A stretch of 64,000 bases of DNA from a bacterium (GTDB taxonomy: Bacteria; Patescibacteriota; Patescibacteriia; 2-12-FULL-60-25), in NCBI GenBank assembly GCA_021796435.1, contig JAJYXM010000016.1, forward strand, positions 502,625 through 566,624. Direction: 5' to 3'. The first letter of the stretch is position 1. Each line of letters opens with the position of its first letter. Under the pieces are notes generated by a model that saw only the letters and a program-made list of their open reading frames with translations, did not search any database and had not been told where the DNA came from. Positions 17,090-24,586 of the stretch are shown piece after piece. The translations under genes and the position numbers were made by a program.

Positions 17090-18103
17090 ATGGAAAACAA
17101 ACCAATCTTCGACCGTAAGAACGTGCTCGTGACAGGCGGTGCGGGTTTCATCGGTTCGCATCTTTGCGAACGGCTGCTCAAGGATTCGCGCGTCATCTGC
17201 GTTGATAACTTCATCACCAGCTCGCTGTCGAACATCGAGCATCTCCTGCAGGAGCCGAACTTCGAGTTCATCAACCACGACATCATCCAGCCCTTGGACC
17301 TGGAGAACCTGCCTGAACTGGAGCGTTTCAAGGTAAGGTTCCAGGGTGTGCAGGAGATTTATCATCTGGCTTGCCCGATTTCCAAACGGCATTTCGATGA
17401 TTTCAAGATCGCAACCGTCTTGACGAATTCCGTAGGCATCAAGAACGTGCTGGATCTGGCGGTGAAGTATCGTTCCAAGATGCTGTACGCTTCTTCGAGC
17501 GTCCTTTACGGTCCGCGTCAGCCGGATAAGCAGTATTATTCCGAGACCGACGAGTGTCATATCAACCATCTGACTTCACGCGGTGCATACGACGAGGGTA
17601 AGCGTTTTTCCGAGGCCATCATGCAGACGTATGCCGACGTCTATGGGCTGGACGTGAAGATAGCCCGCATTTTCCGTACGTACGGACCGCGCATGAAGAT
17701 ATTCGACGGGAACCTGATCCCGGACATGATCCTCAACGCGTTGGATAACCGTGATATCGTCATAACCGGTTCCGAGGAGACACGCACATCGCTTGCGTTC
17801 GTGACGGATATCGTTGACGGCATGGTGAGGCTCATGTCGACGCCGGTGGACATAACATTGTTGAACCTCGGATCGGATCAGGAGTTGAGACTGGTGTCCG
17901 TCGCACAGAAGATATTGGAGATGACGGGTTCGCGTTCGCAGATCAGGTTCGATCTTCCGTTCACGCATTATGTGGAAGCCGGCATGCCGGACGTGACGCG
18001 CGCCAGGGACATCTTGGGCTGGATCCCGCTCGTCAGGCTGGATGACGGTCTGCAGAAGATGATCGATTTCTCCAAGTCGCATCGTAATCTCGTCTCATTC
18101 TGA
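17090..18103 (+). CDS. UDP-glucuronate decarboxylase-like SDR, copy 1
   Basis: A 337-residue extended SDR resembling UDP-xylose synthases: VTGGAGFIGSHLCE, IYHLACPISKRHF, and the YxxxK pair in AYDEGKRFSE. The usual Ser/Thr-Ser-Glu-Val-Tyr-Gly motif reads ASSSVLYG here, so the conserved Glu linked to decarboxylation is Val. The enzyme may therefore do C4 oxidation, epimerisation or another reaction on a nucleotide sugar. It is a close paralogue of the next gene, 32 bp away. Confidence 0.78.
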   Translation: MENKPIFDRKNVLVTGGAGFIGSHLCERLLKDSRVICVDNFITSSLSNIEHLLQEPNFEFINHDIIQPLDLENLPELERFKVRFQGVQEIYHLACPISKRHFDDFKIATVLTNSVGIKNVLDLAVKYRSKMLYASSSVLYGPRQPDKQYYSETDECHINHLTSRGAYDEGKRFSEAIMQTYADVYGLDVKIARIFRTYGPRMKIFDGNLIPDMILNALDNRDIVITGSEETRTSLAFVTDIVDGMVRLMSTPVDITLLNLGSDQELRLVSVAQKILEMTGSRSQIRFDLPFTHYVEAGMPDVTRARDILGWIPLVRLDDGLQKMIDFSKSHRNLVSF

Positions 18104-18135
18104 CGTCTCAGCATTTAGTCATTTAGGAAAAAAAT

Positions 18136-19161
18136 ATGGCGGAAAACATGGATCTCGAAAAGAAGAATATCCTGGTCACAGGAGGAGCCGGGTTCATCGG
18201 TTCATATCTCTGCGAAAAGCTGCTCGAAGGCGGGGCGCGCATCATCTGCGTAGACAATTTCGTGACGTCGCAGGAATCCAACATCGATCATCTGCTGAAG
18301 AATCCGGATTTCGAATTCATCCGGTTCGACTTCACGCAGCCGTTCGATCCGGAGATTTTCCCGGAGCTCGGCAGGTTCAAGATAAAGTTCCAGGGCATCC
18401 AGGAGATCTACCATCTGGCGTGCCCGACAAGCCCGAAGAAATTCGACCAGTACAAGCTGCAGACGCTCTTGGCGAATTCGTTGGCCGTGAAGAACGCATT
18501 GGATCTGGCGGTCCGGTATCATGCCAAGATAATGCAGGCGTCGGCTTCTGTAGTCTATGGGCCTCGTCTGCAGGACAACGCTTCGTATAAAGAGGAGATG
18601 TTCGGCTCGGTAGATATGTTGAGCCCACGTGCCTGTTATGACGAAGGCAAGCGTTATGCCGAGACGATGTTCGAGACTTATCGGCAGGTGCATGGCATCG
18701 AGACGAGGATAGCGCGCATCTTCCGCACTTATGGCCCGCGCATGCCGTTGTTCGACGGGCAGATGATTCCGGATTTCATCACCAACGCATTAGACAACAA
18801 GGATCTGGTCATCTATGGCGATGAGACTTTCCGTACGTCGATAGTCTATGTCTCGGATGCCGTGGATGGGATGATAAAACTCATGTCAGCCGCGAACGAC
18901 ATCGGACCGGTAAATATCGGGAGCGATTTGGACATGCCGCTCGTGGACGTCGCGCAGCGCATCATCGAGATGACGGGTTCGACTTCACGCATCACCTTCG
19001 AACCGCCGCTCCTCTTCATGTCGCAGCTGGGTTTGCCGGATATCGCAAAGGCCAAGGAAAAATTAGGTTGGTTGCCGCTCGTCAGGTTGGATGAAGGGTT
19101 GAAGCGAGCGATCGATTATACAATCGCGCACAAGAGCTTGGTGGGGTTCAAGCTGGGATGA
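18136..19161 (+). CDS. UDP-glucuronate decarboxylase-like SDR, copy 2
   Basis: A 341-residue paralogue of the preceding gene: VTGGAGFIGSYLCE, IYHLACPTSPKKF, ASASVVYGPR and CYDEGKRYAE. As in copy 1 the usual Glu before VYG is missing. The cysteine-tyrosine start of CYDEGKR is the form seen in true UDP-xylose synthases. A tandem duplication followed by divergence is the simplest history. The two may form a heterodimer or act on successive intermediates. Confidence 0.78.
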   Translation: MAENMDLEKKNILVTGGAGFIGSYLCEKLLEGGARIICVDNFVTSQESNIDHLLKNPDFEFIRFDFTQPFDPEIFPELGRFKIKFQGIQEIYHLACPTSPKKFDQYKLQTLLANSLAVKNALDLAVRYHAKIMQASASVVYGPRLQDNASYKEEMFGSVDMLSPRACYDEGKRYAETMFETYRQVHGIETRIARIFRTYGPRMPLFDGQMIPDFITNALDNKDLVIYGDETFRTSIVYVSDAVDGMIKLMSAANDIGPVNIGSDLDMPLVDVAQRIIEMTGSTSRITFEPPLLFMSQLGLPDIAKAKEKLGWLPLVRLDEGLKRAIDYTIAHKSLVGFKLG

Positions 19162-19163
19162 AT

Positions 19164-19285
19164 GTTACTTTCATAACTGAAAGTAACCAAAGGTTACGGG
19201 GCTACACGATGCACTCTTGATGTATGTTTTTGGGTCTATTCTACGGGCCACGTTTAGCGTGTACCCCCGGACCCCCTTGCCGCTT
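19164..19285. repeat. Structured intergenic element family B, copy 1
   Basis: Begins with the perfect palindrome GTTACTTTCATAAC/TGAAAGTAAC and continues into a long hairpin whose arms are GGTTACGGGGCTACACG and CGTGTACCCCCGGACC. The loop begins ATGCACTCTTGATGTA. A second copy at 62869-62993 has the same palindrome and loop start but different, still pairing, arms. Confidence 0.75.
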
Positions 19286-19332
19286 ACGAATCAAGCTTGG
19301 TCAGAAAATTTATTAAAGTTGATAACGCGAAA

Positions 19333-19371
19333 CCCCCGACACGAGGCCCGTCGAGTGACGGATGTCGGGGG
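19333..19371 (-). terminator. Rho-independent terminator of the 19399-19701 gene
   Basis: Read on the minus strand, CCCCCGACA pairs with TGTCGGGGG and is followed by TTTCG. It lies just after the stop of the minus-strand orphan gene. Confidence 0.7.
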
Positions 19372-19398
19372 TGCTTGGGGGAGGCGCGTAGGCGGTCG

Positions 19399-19701
19399 TT
19401 AGACGGACTCGACGAAGCCGTTGCCGTCCTTGAGATTGATGAATCCCTTGACCGGTCGGTGGCCCTCCTCGAGGTAACCGGTGAAGAGCCAGCAGTTGCC
19501 GGAACCGTCTTCGGCGCCGAGGCTGTGGACCTTCAGACCGATCGAGATTGACTCGGGCAGGTGACCGCCTTGCGGGTGCTCGACGCGGCCGGTCAACGTG
19601 ACCACGCTGCGACTGTTCGTGCCGATCGAGAGCAGGCTGGCCAGATAGCAGTGGAGGGACTTGGACGCGTTGAAGAAATCCAGACGGAATTTGTCGGCCA
19701 T
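19399..19701 (-). CDS. Orphan 100-residue protein with canonical promoter and SD
   Basis: I do not recognise this protein. It is a small, probably soluble beta-rich protein (for example SVVTLTGRVEHPQGG and SGNCWLFTGYLEEG), with no signal peptide. It has an AGGAGG Shine-Dalgarno site 5-6 nt before ATG, a perfect-spacing promoter (19743-19771) and its own terminator (19333-19371). This single-gene cassette is one of several in the window with this architecture. Confidence 0.75.
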   Translation of the reverse strand: MADKFRLDFFNASKSLHCYLASLLSIGTNSRSVVTLTGRVEHPQGGHLPESISIGLKVHSLGAEDGSGNCWLFTGYLEEGHRPVKGFINLKDGNGFVESV

Positions 19702-19742
19702 GAGGGCCTCCTATCTGAAAGCCGCACGATTGCGGACCGTGT

Positions 19743-19771
19743 TTTATATCAGAATCTGGCGAAAAAGTCAA
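19743..19771 (-). promoter_or_regulatory. Sigma-70-type promoter of orphan gene 19399-19701
   Basis: On the minus strand, TTGACT and TATAAA are separated by exactly 17 bp. A small hairpin (CCGCA-ATCG-TGCGG) lies in the leader before the SD. Confidence 0.82.
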
Positions 19772-19781
19772 GGGAGAGATG

Positions 19782-19892
19782 ACCCGGCAGGATGCTATTT
19801 GTATCGCTGCGGGGCTCGTTTTTGATATGCCTCGAACACATCCTCGCTTATACAAAAAGCATCCTGCCGGGTCTGGGATAGGAAGGGAGGAA
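19782..19892. repeat. Structured intergenic element family A, copy 1 (variable stem, conserved loop)
   Basis: Perfect 15 bp inverted arms (ACCCGGCAGGATGCT / AGCATCCTGCCGGGT), extended by a further TTTGTAT/ATACAAA pair, enclose a loop with GCTGCGGGGCTCGTTT and TCGAACACATCCTCGC. A purine-rich GAGGAAGTGGAAAAAA tail follows. The second copy at 53717-53832 keeps the loop and tail but has unrelated 21 bp arms. Confidence 0.85.
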
Positions 19893-19928
19893 GTGGAAAA
19901 AATATGCCCGATAGCGTAAGCTAGGCGC

Positions 19929-20609
19929 ATGCGGATTATCGCCGTAATTCCTGCCTATAACGAAGAAAAACGGATAGGGGAAACCATAACAAAGATACAG
20001 CCGTTGGTGGACGGCATTGTTGTCGTGGACGACGGTTCGACTGATGCGACATTTGATGCGGCCAAGCGGACCGGCGCCACGGTCTTGCGTCACGCCATGA
20101 ACCGCGGGCAAGGCGCAGGCCTCAAGACCGGTACGGAAGCAGCGCTCCGTCTGGGTGCTGACGTCGTCGTGCATATCGATGCCGACGGACAACATGATCC
20201 GAGCTTCATCCCGATATTGGTCGATCCGATCAAAAAAGGGGAGGCAGACGTCGTGCTCGGTTCGCGTTTCATGGGACTACAGCCGGAAGGGATTCCTTTT
20301 TCGCGACGTGTCTTGCATCGCGCGATAAAGACCTTCAACTCTTTGGTGATGGGTATCCCGCGCAAGCTGACTGATCCGCAGAGCGGTTTGCGTGCCATGA
20401 ACGCCAATGCGGCGCAGCGGCTGGATTTCAGGCAAGACAGGATGGCGCACTGTTCCGAACTGCTCCGGCTCATCACACGGTCCGATTTGTGTTGGGTCGA
20501 GGTGCCGGTGAAGGTCATCTATTCCGAAGACACCTTGGCCAAGGGGAACAAGAACCTTGATGCCGTCAAGATCGCCTGGCAATTGTTCTTAGGGATGTTC
20601 AGTAAATAG
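19929..20609 (+). CDS. GT2 polyprenyl-phosphate glycosyltransferase (DPM1/GtrB-like)
   Basis: A 226-residue GT-A transferase: AVIPAYNEEKRIG, VVVDDGSTDAT, metal-binding HIDADGQHDP, and SGLRAMNA. It lacks C-terminal helices, so the polyprenyl-phosphate hexose synthase type is likely. TAAGCT lies 6 nt before ATG with no SD, suggesting a leaderless mRNA. A DUF2304 gene follows 2 bp later, a pairing found in many glycan clusters, where the small membrane protein may help the transferase at the membrane. Confidence 0.88.
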   Translation: MRIIAVIPAYNEEKRIGETITKIQPLVDGIVVVDDGSTDATFDAAKRTGATVLRHAMNRGQGAGLKTGTEAALRLGADVVVHIDADGQHDPSFIPILVDPIKKGEADVVLGSRFMGLQPEGIPFSRRVLHRAIKTFNSLVMGIPRKLTDPQSGLRAMNANAAQRLDFRQDRMAHCSELLRLITRSDLCWVEVPVKVIYSEDTLAKGNKNLDAVKIAWQLFLGMFSK

Positions 20610-20611
20610 AT

Positions 20612-20953
20612 ATGCTTATACAAATTGTCCTGATTGCCGTCCTGCTCGGTGCCCTATACGTGACCTGGCGCAGAGCGAGGCAGAACGTGATAACCCTAAG
20701 TGAGGCTTTGCTTTGGTCGGTATTGTGGATCGCGGCCGGAGTCGTGATCGCTCTGCCGCAGACCGCGACTCTCGTCGCCAACTTCTTCGGCGTCGGACGC
20801 GGATCCGATTTCGTGATCTATGCGTCGGTCGTGACGTTGTTCGTCCTGGTGTTCAAGATCTTCGTCGCCATGGAAGGGTTGGAACGCAAATTGACCGAGA
20901 TGGTAAGGCGCGACGCGTTGCGCGATTTGCCTAAAAAAGAAGATGCAGGATAA
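20612..20953 (+). CDS. DUF2304 membrane protein
   Basis: A 113-residue protein with three membrane helices (LIQIVLIAVLLGALYV, LLWSVLWIAAGVVIALP, FVIYASVVTLFVLVFKIF) and a charged helical tail, the DUF2304 pattern. Its function is not known. It nearly always follows a GT2 gene, as here, and overlaps the next GT2 gene by 11 bp. Confidence 0.88.
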   Translation: MLIQIVLIAVLLGALYVTWRRARQNVITLSEALLWSVLWIAAGVVIALPQTATLVANFFGVGRGSDFVIYASVVTLFVLVFKIFVAMEGLERKLTEMVRRDALRDLPKKEDAG

Positions 20954-22028
20954 CGCGCCAAAAGTAGATGTCCTCGTCCTGCTCTATAAGAACGCGCAGT
21001 TCATGCGTGCTCTGTTCGAGGGCGCGGTCGTACAAGATTATCCGCGGGAGTCTTGGCGCATCAAATTCGTCGACAACAACCCTGGCGATGGGACGTTGGA
21101 TGAAGTGAAGCGCCTGCAACAGGAATACGCCGGACGTTTGCCCGAAGTGGTGATACGCGAGCCAGGGAAGAACCTCGGTTTCACCGGCGGCAACAACGTG
21201 TTGTTTAAGGAATCGGCGGCGGAAGGCGCGGATTACGTTTATCTATTGAATGGCGACGCGGCTTTTGAAGCTAATGCTTTGTCGGCAGCGATACGCGTCG
21301 CGGAAGCGGACGAAAAGATCGGTGCCGTGCAATCCCTCTTGGTGCTGCAACAGAATCCGGATGAAATAAATTCCTGGGGAAATTCGCTGCATTATCTGGG
21401 CTTCGGTTATGCCTGCGGCTATCATAAAAAAAGGTCAGAAGCTCCGCAGGTAGTGACTGACATAGCGTATACGTCGGGCGCGGCGGTGCTTTTGCGGGTG
21501 TCTGTCGTCAATGAAGTCGGCGGACTGTTCCAGGAGCGTTTCCAGGCTTACCACGAGGATCTTGATCTGGGTTGGCGTATCTGGCTGGGCGGATATCGTT
21601 GCGTAGTGGCTCCGATGAGCGTGGTCAGGCATCATTATGAGTTTTCGCGATCCATCGAAAAATGGTTCTGGATGGAACGTAACCGTTGGCTCGTGATCTT
21701 CATGAACTACAAGGTCGCGACATTGCTTTGGTTGGCGCCGCAACTCATAGCCGCGGAATGTGCTTTGTGGGTCTTCGCCATCGCTAAAGGTTGGTGGCGC
21801 GACAAGCTGAAGGTCTATGCTTATTTCCTGAAGCCTGAAACTTGGAGCTACGTCGCTCAGCAGCGCAAGATAGTAAACGGTTTTCGCCGGTGCAAGGACC
21901 GCAAGATACTGGCCATGACGTCACCCACCATCGCGTATCAGGACGTGGAGAGCTGGCCGGTGAAGGTATTGCTGAATCCGATCGGCAGGATATTGCATTG
22001 GGTGACTAAGATGGTTGTATTGTGGTAG
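20943..22028 (+). CDS. GT2 glycosyltransferase (rhamnosyltransferase-like)
   Basis: A 361-residue GT-A enzyme: VDVLVLLYKNAQ, KFVDNNPGDGT, NLGFTGGNNVLF and LLNGDAAFEANAL, where NGD takes the DxD place. The middle YTSGAAVLLRVSVVNEVGG and EDLDLGWRIWLGGY are the acceptor-site motifs of the WcaA/rhamnosyltransferase group. A hydrophobic stretch near residue 260 may anchor it to the membrane. It would add one sugar to a lipid-linked glycan. Confidence 0.87.
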   Translation: MQDNAPKVDVLVLLYKNAQFMRALFEGAVVQDYPRESWRIKFVDNNPGDGTLDEVKRLQQEYAGRLPEVVIREPGKNLGFTGGNNVLFKESAAEGADYVYLLNGDAAFEANALSAAIRVAEADEKIGAVQSLLVLQQNPDEINSWGNSLHYLGFGYACGYHKKRSEAPQVVTDIAYTSGAAVLLRVSVVNEVGGLFQERFQAYHEDLDLGWRIWLGGYRCVVAPMSVVRHHYEFSRSIEKWFWMERNRWLVIFMNYKVATLLWLAPQLIAAECALWVFAIAKGWWRDKLKVYAYFLKPETWSYVAQQRKIVNGFRRCKDRKILAMTSPTIAYQDVESWPVKVLLNPIGRILHWVTKMVVLW

Positions 22029-22056
22029 TTCGAGATTCGTCGCGTCTGCGTTCTTC

Positions 22057-22117
22057 TGTCATCCTCGCGAAGGCGGGGAACCAGGCCCTTCTGGATTCCC
22101 GTCTGCACGGGAATGAC
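22057..22117. repeat. Palindromic intergenic repeat
   Basis: GTCATCCTCGCGAAGGCGGG through TTCCCGTCTGCACGGGAATG, closely matching the copy at 23274. It lies between two glycosyltransferase genes in the same direction. Confidence 0.85.
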
Positions 22118-22166
22118 GAAGGTTGAAGCGGTATCGCTTGAGAAGAAATAAGAGGGAAGGAGAAGC

Positions 22167-23267
22167 ATGAAAGTACTTCATCTATCATGTGTTGCGCCAC
22201 CGCAGATCGGAGGGATCGGCAAGGTCGCGGCTAAAGAGGTCGAGCTACTGAAGCAACGAGGGATCGAGGCTGATTTGTCATCACCGGCGGATAAGGCTTT
22301 CCCGGCGCTGTGGCGTTACGGGAATACGGCCGTAGCGAATCCTTGGGGACTTAAGAAACTCATCAGCGGTTACGATATCGTGCATCTGCACTTCCCTTTT
22401 TACGGAACAGCGGAGGTTTTGGCGTCACTCAAGATCCTCGGCGCCAAACAGCGCGTCGTCATGACCCTGCACATGGATGCGCAGGTAGAAGCGAAGCGGA
22501 ATTGGATCCTGGGCATCAACCGCGTATTCTTCCAGCCTTGGGTCGTGGGTAGCGCGGATGCCCTGTTGTGCAGCTCCCTGGATTATATCAAGCAGTCTTC
22601 ATACAAGAAGCTGGTGGGTATGCCGAAGCTGCATGAACTGCCTTTCGGTGTCGATGAAGACAGATTCGTACCGCGTACTACGGGCCGCGTACTACGGGAA
22701 AGATTGGGGATTCCTGTCGATGCGAAGGTCATATCGTTCGTCGGCGGGATGGACAGGTCGCATGCGTTCAAAGGAGTCGATATTCTGCTGAAAGCGTTCG
22801 CGGAATTGCCGCAGGATACCTTCTGCTTGCTGTGCGGTGATGGCGAATTGAGGTCGAGCTACGAAAAATCAGCGCACGAGCTCGGCGTCGCCGAGAGAAC
22901 CAGGTTCGTCGGACGCGTGGAGGAGGACGACCTGCCTGATATCTATCGTGCAGGTGATGTCTTCGCCTTCCCTTCCACGTCCGGTGCCGAAGCTTTCGGT
23001 CTGGTGGCGGTGGAAGCGCAAGCTTGTGGCATCCCGGTAGTCGCATCGGATCTGCCCGGAGTCAAAACAGTCGTGGAGGATAAGGTGACAGGGTTCTTGT
23101 CGCCACCGAGTGATGCGCGTGAGTTGGCGGCGCATCTACGTCTGCTTCTGGAGAATCCGGGGATGCGCGAAGAGATGGGTAAAGCGGCTCGACAAAGGGT
23201 GTTGGACAAGTTCACCTGGACGAGGCATGTTGATGGATTAATGGAAGTATATGAAAGGTTGGTGTGA
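22167..23267 (+). CDS. GT4-family glycosyltransferase (GT-B)
   Basis: A 366-residue GT-B transferase: N-terminal QIGGIGKVAAKEVELL, C-terminal EAFGLVAVEAQACGIPVVAS with the E-x7-E signature of family 4, plus VSFVGGMDRSHAFKG in the donor domain. GGAAGGAGAAGC before ATG is an SD site. It would retain the donor's anomeric configuration. It ends 7 bp before another palindromic repeat. Confidence 0.9.
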   Translation: MKVLHLSCVAPPQIGGIGKVAAKEVELLKQRGIEADLSSPADKAFPALWRYGNTAVANPWGLKKLISGYDIVHLHFPFYGTAEVLASLKILGAKQRVVMTLHMDAQVEAKRNWILGINRVFFQPWVVGSADALLCSSLDYIKQSSYKKLVGMPKLHELPFGVDEDRFVPRTTGRVLRERLGIPVDAKVISFVGGMDRSHAFKGVDILLKAFAELPQDTFCLLCGDGELRSSYEKSAHELGVAERTRFVGRVEEDDLPDIYRAGDVFAFPSTSGAEAFGLVAVEAQACGIPVVASDLPGVKTVVEDKVTGFLSPPSDARELAAHLRLLLENPGMREEMGKAARQRVLDKFTWTRHVDGLMEVYERLV

Positions 23268-23273
23268 TTTTAC

Positions 23274-23334
23274 TGTCATCCTCGCGAAGGCGGGGAACCA
23301 GGCCCTTATGGATTCCCGCCTGCGCGGGAATGAC
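23274..23334. repeat. Palindromic intergenic repeat
   Basis: Near-identical to the copy at 22057: GTCATCCTCGCGAAGGCGGG to TTCCCGCCTGCGCGGGAATG. It is open in frame with the downstream gene, giving a longer reading frame that starts at 23264. That upstream part is repeat, not gene. Confidence 0.85.
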
Positions 23335-23356
23335 GAATAGAGGAAAGAAGACATTT

Positions 23357-24586
23357 ATGAAAATTGCAATTCTAACCAATGATTATCCGCCGGAGAGCAA
23401 GGGCGGGGCCGGACGCATCGCGGCGACGTACGCCAAGCTGCTGGAAAAGCGCGGACATGAGATCAGGGTGTGGGGACCGTCCGACAGTTTCCGGTCTTTG
23501 GCGAGAAAGTCGGCGCCATACCGTCTGATTTTTCATCTGAAGGACCTGAAGCCGCAAAAGGGAATCGTGGATGAGATCATCTCTTGGCAACCGGATGTCC
23601 TGATCAGCCATAATCTGACGGGTTGCGGCATCGCGACGCCTCGACGGATCTTGTCCGCGGTACGCGGTACGCGGCACGCGGGTTTGCGTTGGATCCATTT
23701 CCTGCATGACGTGCAACTGTACGAACCATCCGGTCAGATCATACACGGCGAGTCGTCAAAATGGCTGCGCGCGCCTTGGAGGTCGTTGTGGGCAGGGCTT
23801 AGGAGACGTGCCTTGGGGAATCCTGATACGGTCGTTTCTCCGACGAGGTGGCTTTTGGAGCAGCACATCGCACGAGGATTCTTCGGTCAGTCGGGGCAGG
23901 AAGTGATTCCGAATCCAATTAGTTTTTTTTGTCATCCTCTCTTGTCATCCCGGGCACAGACCCGGGATCTGGGGGTAGGTCCCGGCTCGGAGGCCGGGAT
24001 GACGGATAATGCTGGGACAACGATGGATTCCCGTCTGCACGGGAATGACGCAGGAGATACTAGGATGGCAGAAGGGGGGCGTGATCAAAAACAAGTGCTT
24101 TTCGTCGGACGATTGGATGCGGATAAAGGCGTAGGGTTGTTGATCAAGGCCTGGCCGATCATGCGTGATTCGGTCGGTCACTTGGTCTTCGTAGGCGAAG
24201 GTAAGATGCGGAGCGCGATAGGAAAGATAGGTGACAGCAAGATCGAAATAAGGGGAAGCTTGGCGCCGCATGATGTGGCGCAAGAGATGGAAGCAAGCGG
24301 CATCGTGGTCGTGCCCAGCTTGGTCATGGAGAACCAGCCGACCGTCATCCTCGAGGCATTGTCGTGCGGATGCAAGGTCGTAGCGTCAGACGTCGGCGGG
24401 ATCCCGGAGACACTCGGTAAGGCAGGCGTGATATTCAAGGCAGGGAATGTCGAGGCGCTAGCCCAAGCGATCCAAGACGCTCTGGCCTTGGATTTCGATG
24501 CGGCGTTGGCGGAAGACGTGCTCAAGCTTCACGATCCGTCGGTCTGTGTCGATGCCTTGGAAGGTTTGCTCAAATCGAATTTATAG
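23357..24586 (+). CDS. GT4-family glycosyltransferase with in-frame palindromic repeat insert
   Basis: A 409-residue GT-B enzyme. The N-terminus MKIAILTNDYPPESKGGAG and ENQPTVILEALSCGCKVV (E-x7-E) are family 4 features. I chose ATG 23357 because upstream codons fall in a palindromic repeat. Residues of about 192-235 are encoded by two further repeat units (23944-24049) without breaking the frame. They sit in the linker between the two Rossmann domains, just before QVLFVGRLDADKG, so the fold may tolerate them. The last 58 bp overlap the convergent membrane-protein gene. Confidence 0.85.
   Translation: MKIAILTNDYPPESKGGAGRIAATYAKLLEKRGHEIRVWGPSDSFRSLARKSAPYRLIFHLKDLKPQKGIVDEIISWQPDVLISHNLTGCGIATPRRILSAVRGTRHAGLRWIHFLHDVQLYEPSGQIIHGESSKWLRAPWRSLWAGLRRRALGNPDTVVSPTRWLLEQHIARGFFGQSGQEVIPNPISFFCHPLLSSRAQTRDLGVGPGSEAGMTDNAGTTMDSRLHGNDAGDTRMAEGGRDQKQVLFVGRLDADKGVGLLIKAWPIMRDSVGHLVFVGEGKMRSAIGKIGDSKIEIRGSLAPHDVAQEMEASGIVVVPSLVMENQPTVILEALSCGCKVVASDVGGIPETLGKAGVIFKAGNVEALAQAIQDALALDFDAALAEDVLKLHDPSVCVDALEGLLKSNL
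23944..24049. repeat. Two palindromic repeat units inside a glycosyltransferase gene
   Basis: GTCATCCCGGGCACAGACC through GGCCGGGATGAC, then TGGATTCCCGTCTGC through GGGAATGAC. The insert is translated in frame as low-conservation sequence (SSRAQTRDLG, DSRLHGNDAG). Confidence 0.88.

Noticed and set aside
19848-20195. Minus-strand frame across structured element A and the GT2 gene
   Set aside because: It is a shadow of the GT2 gene and ends in the hairpin element; element A loop shows stops in copy 2, so it is not coding.
22057-23334. CRISPR array formed by repeated GTCATCC...GAATGAC units
   Set aside because: Units are palindromic, widely spaced and scattered, with no regular spacers and no cas genes.
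23264-23356. Upstream extension of the glycosyltransferase frame
   Set aside because: The codons fall in a palindromic repeat (PACAGMT-type translation). The true start is ATG 23357.
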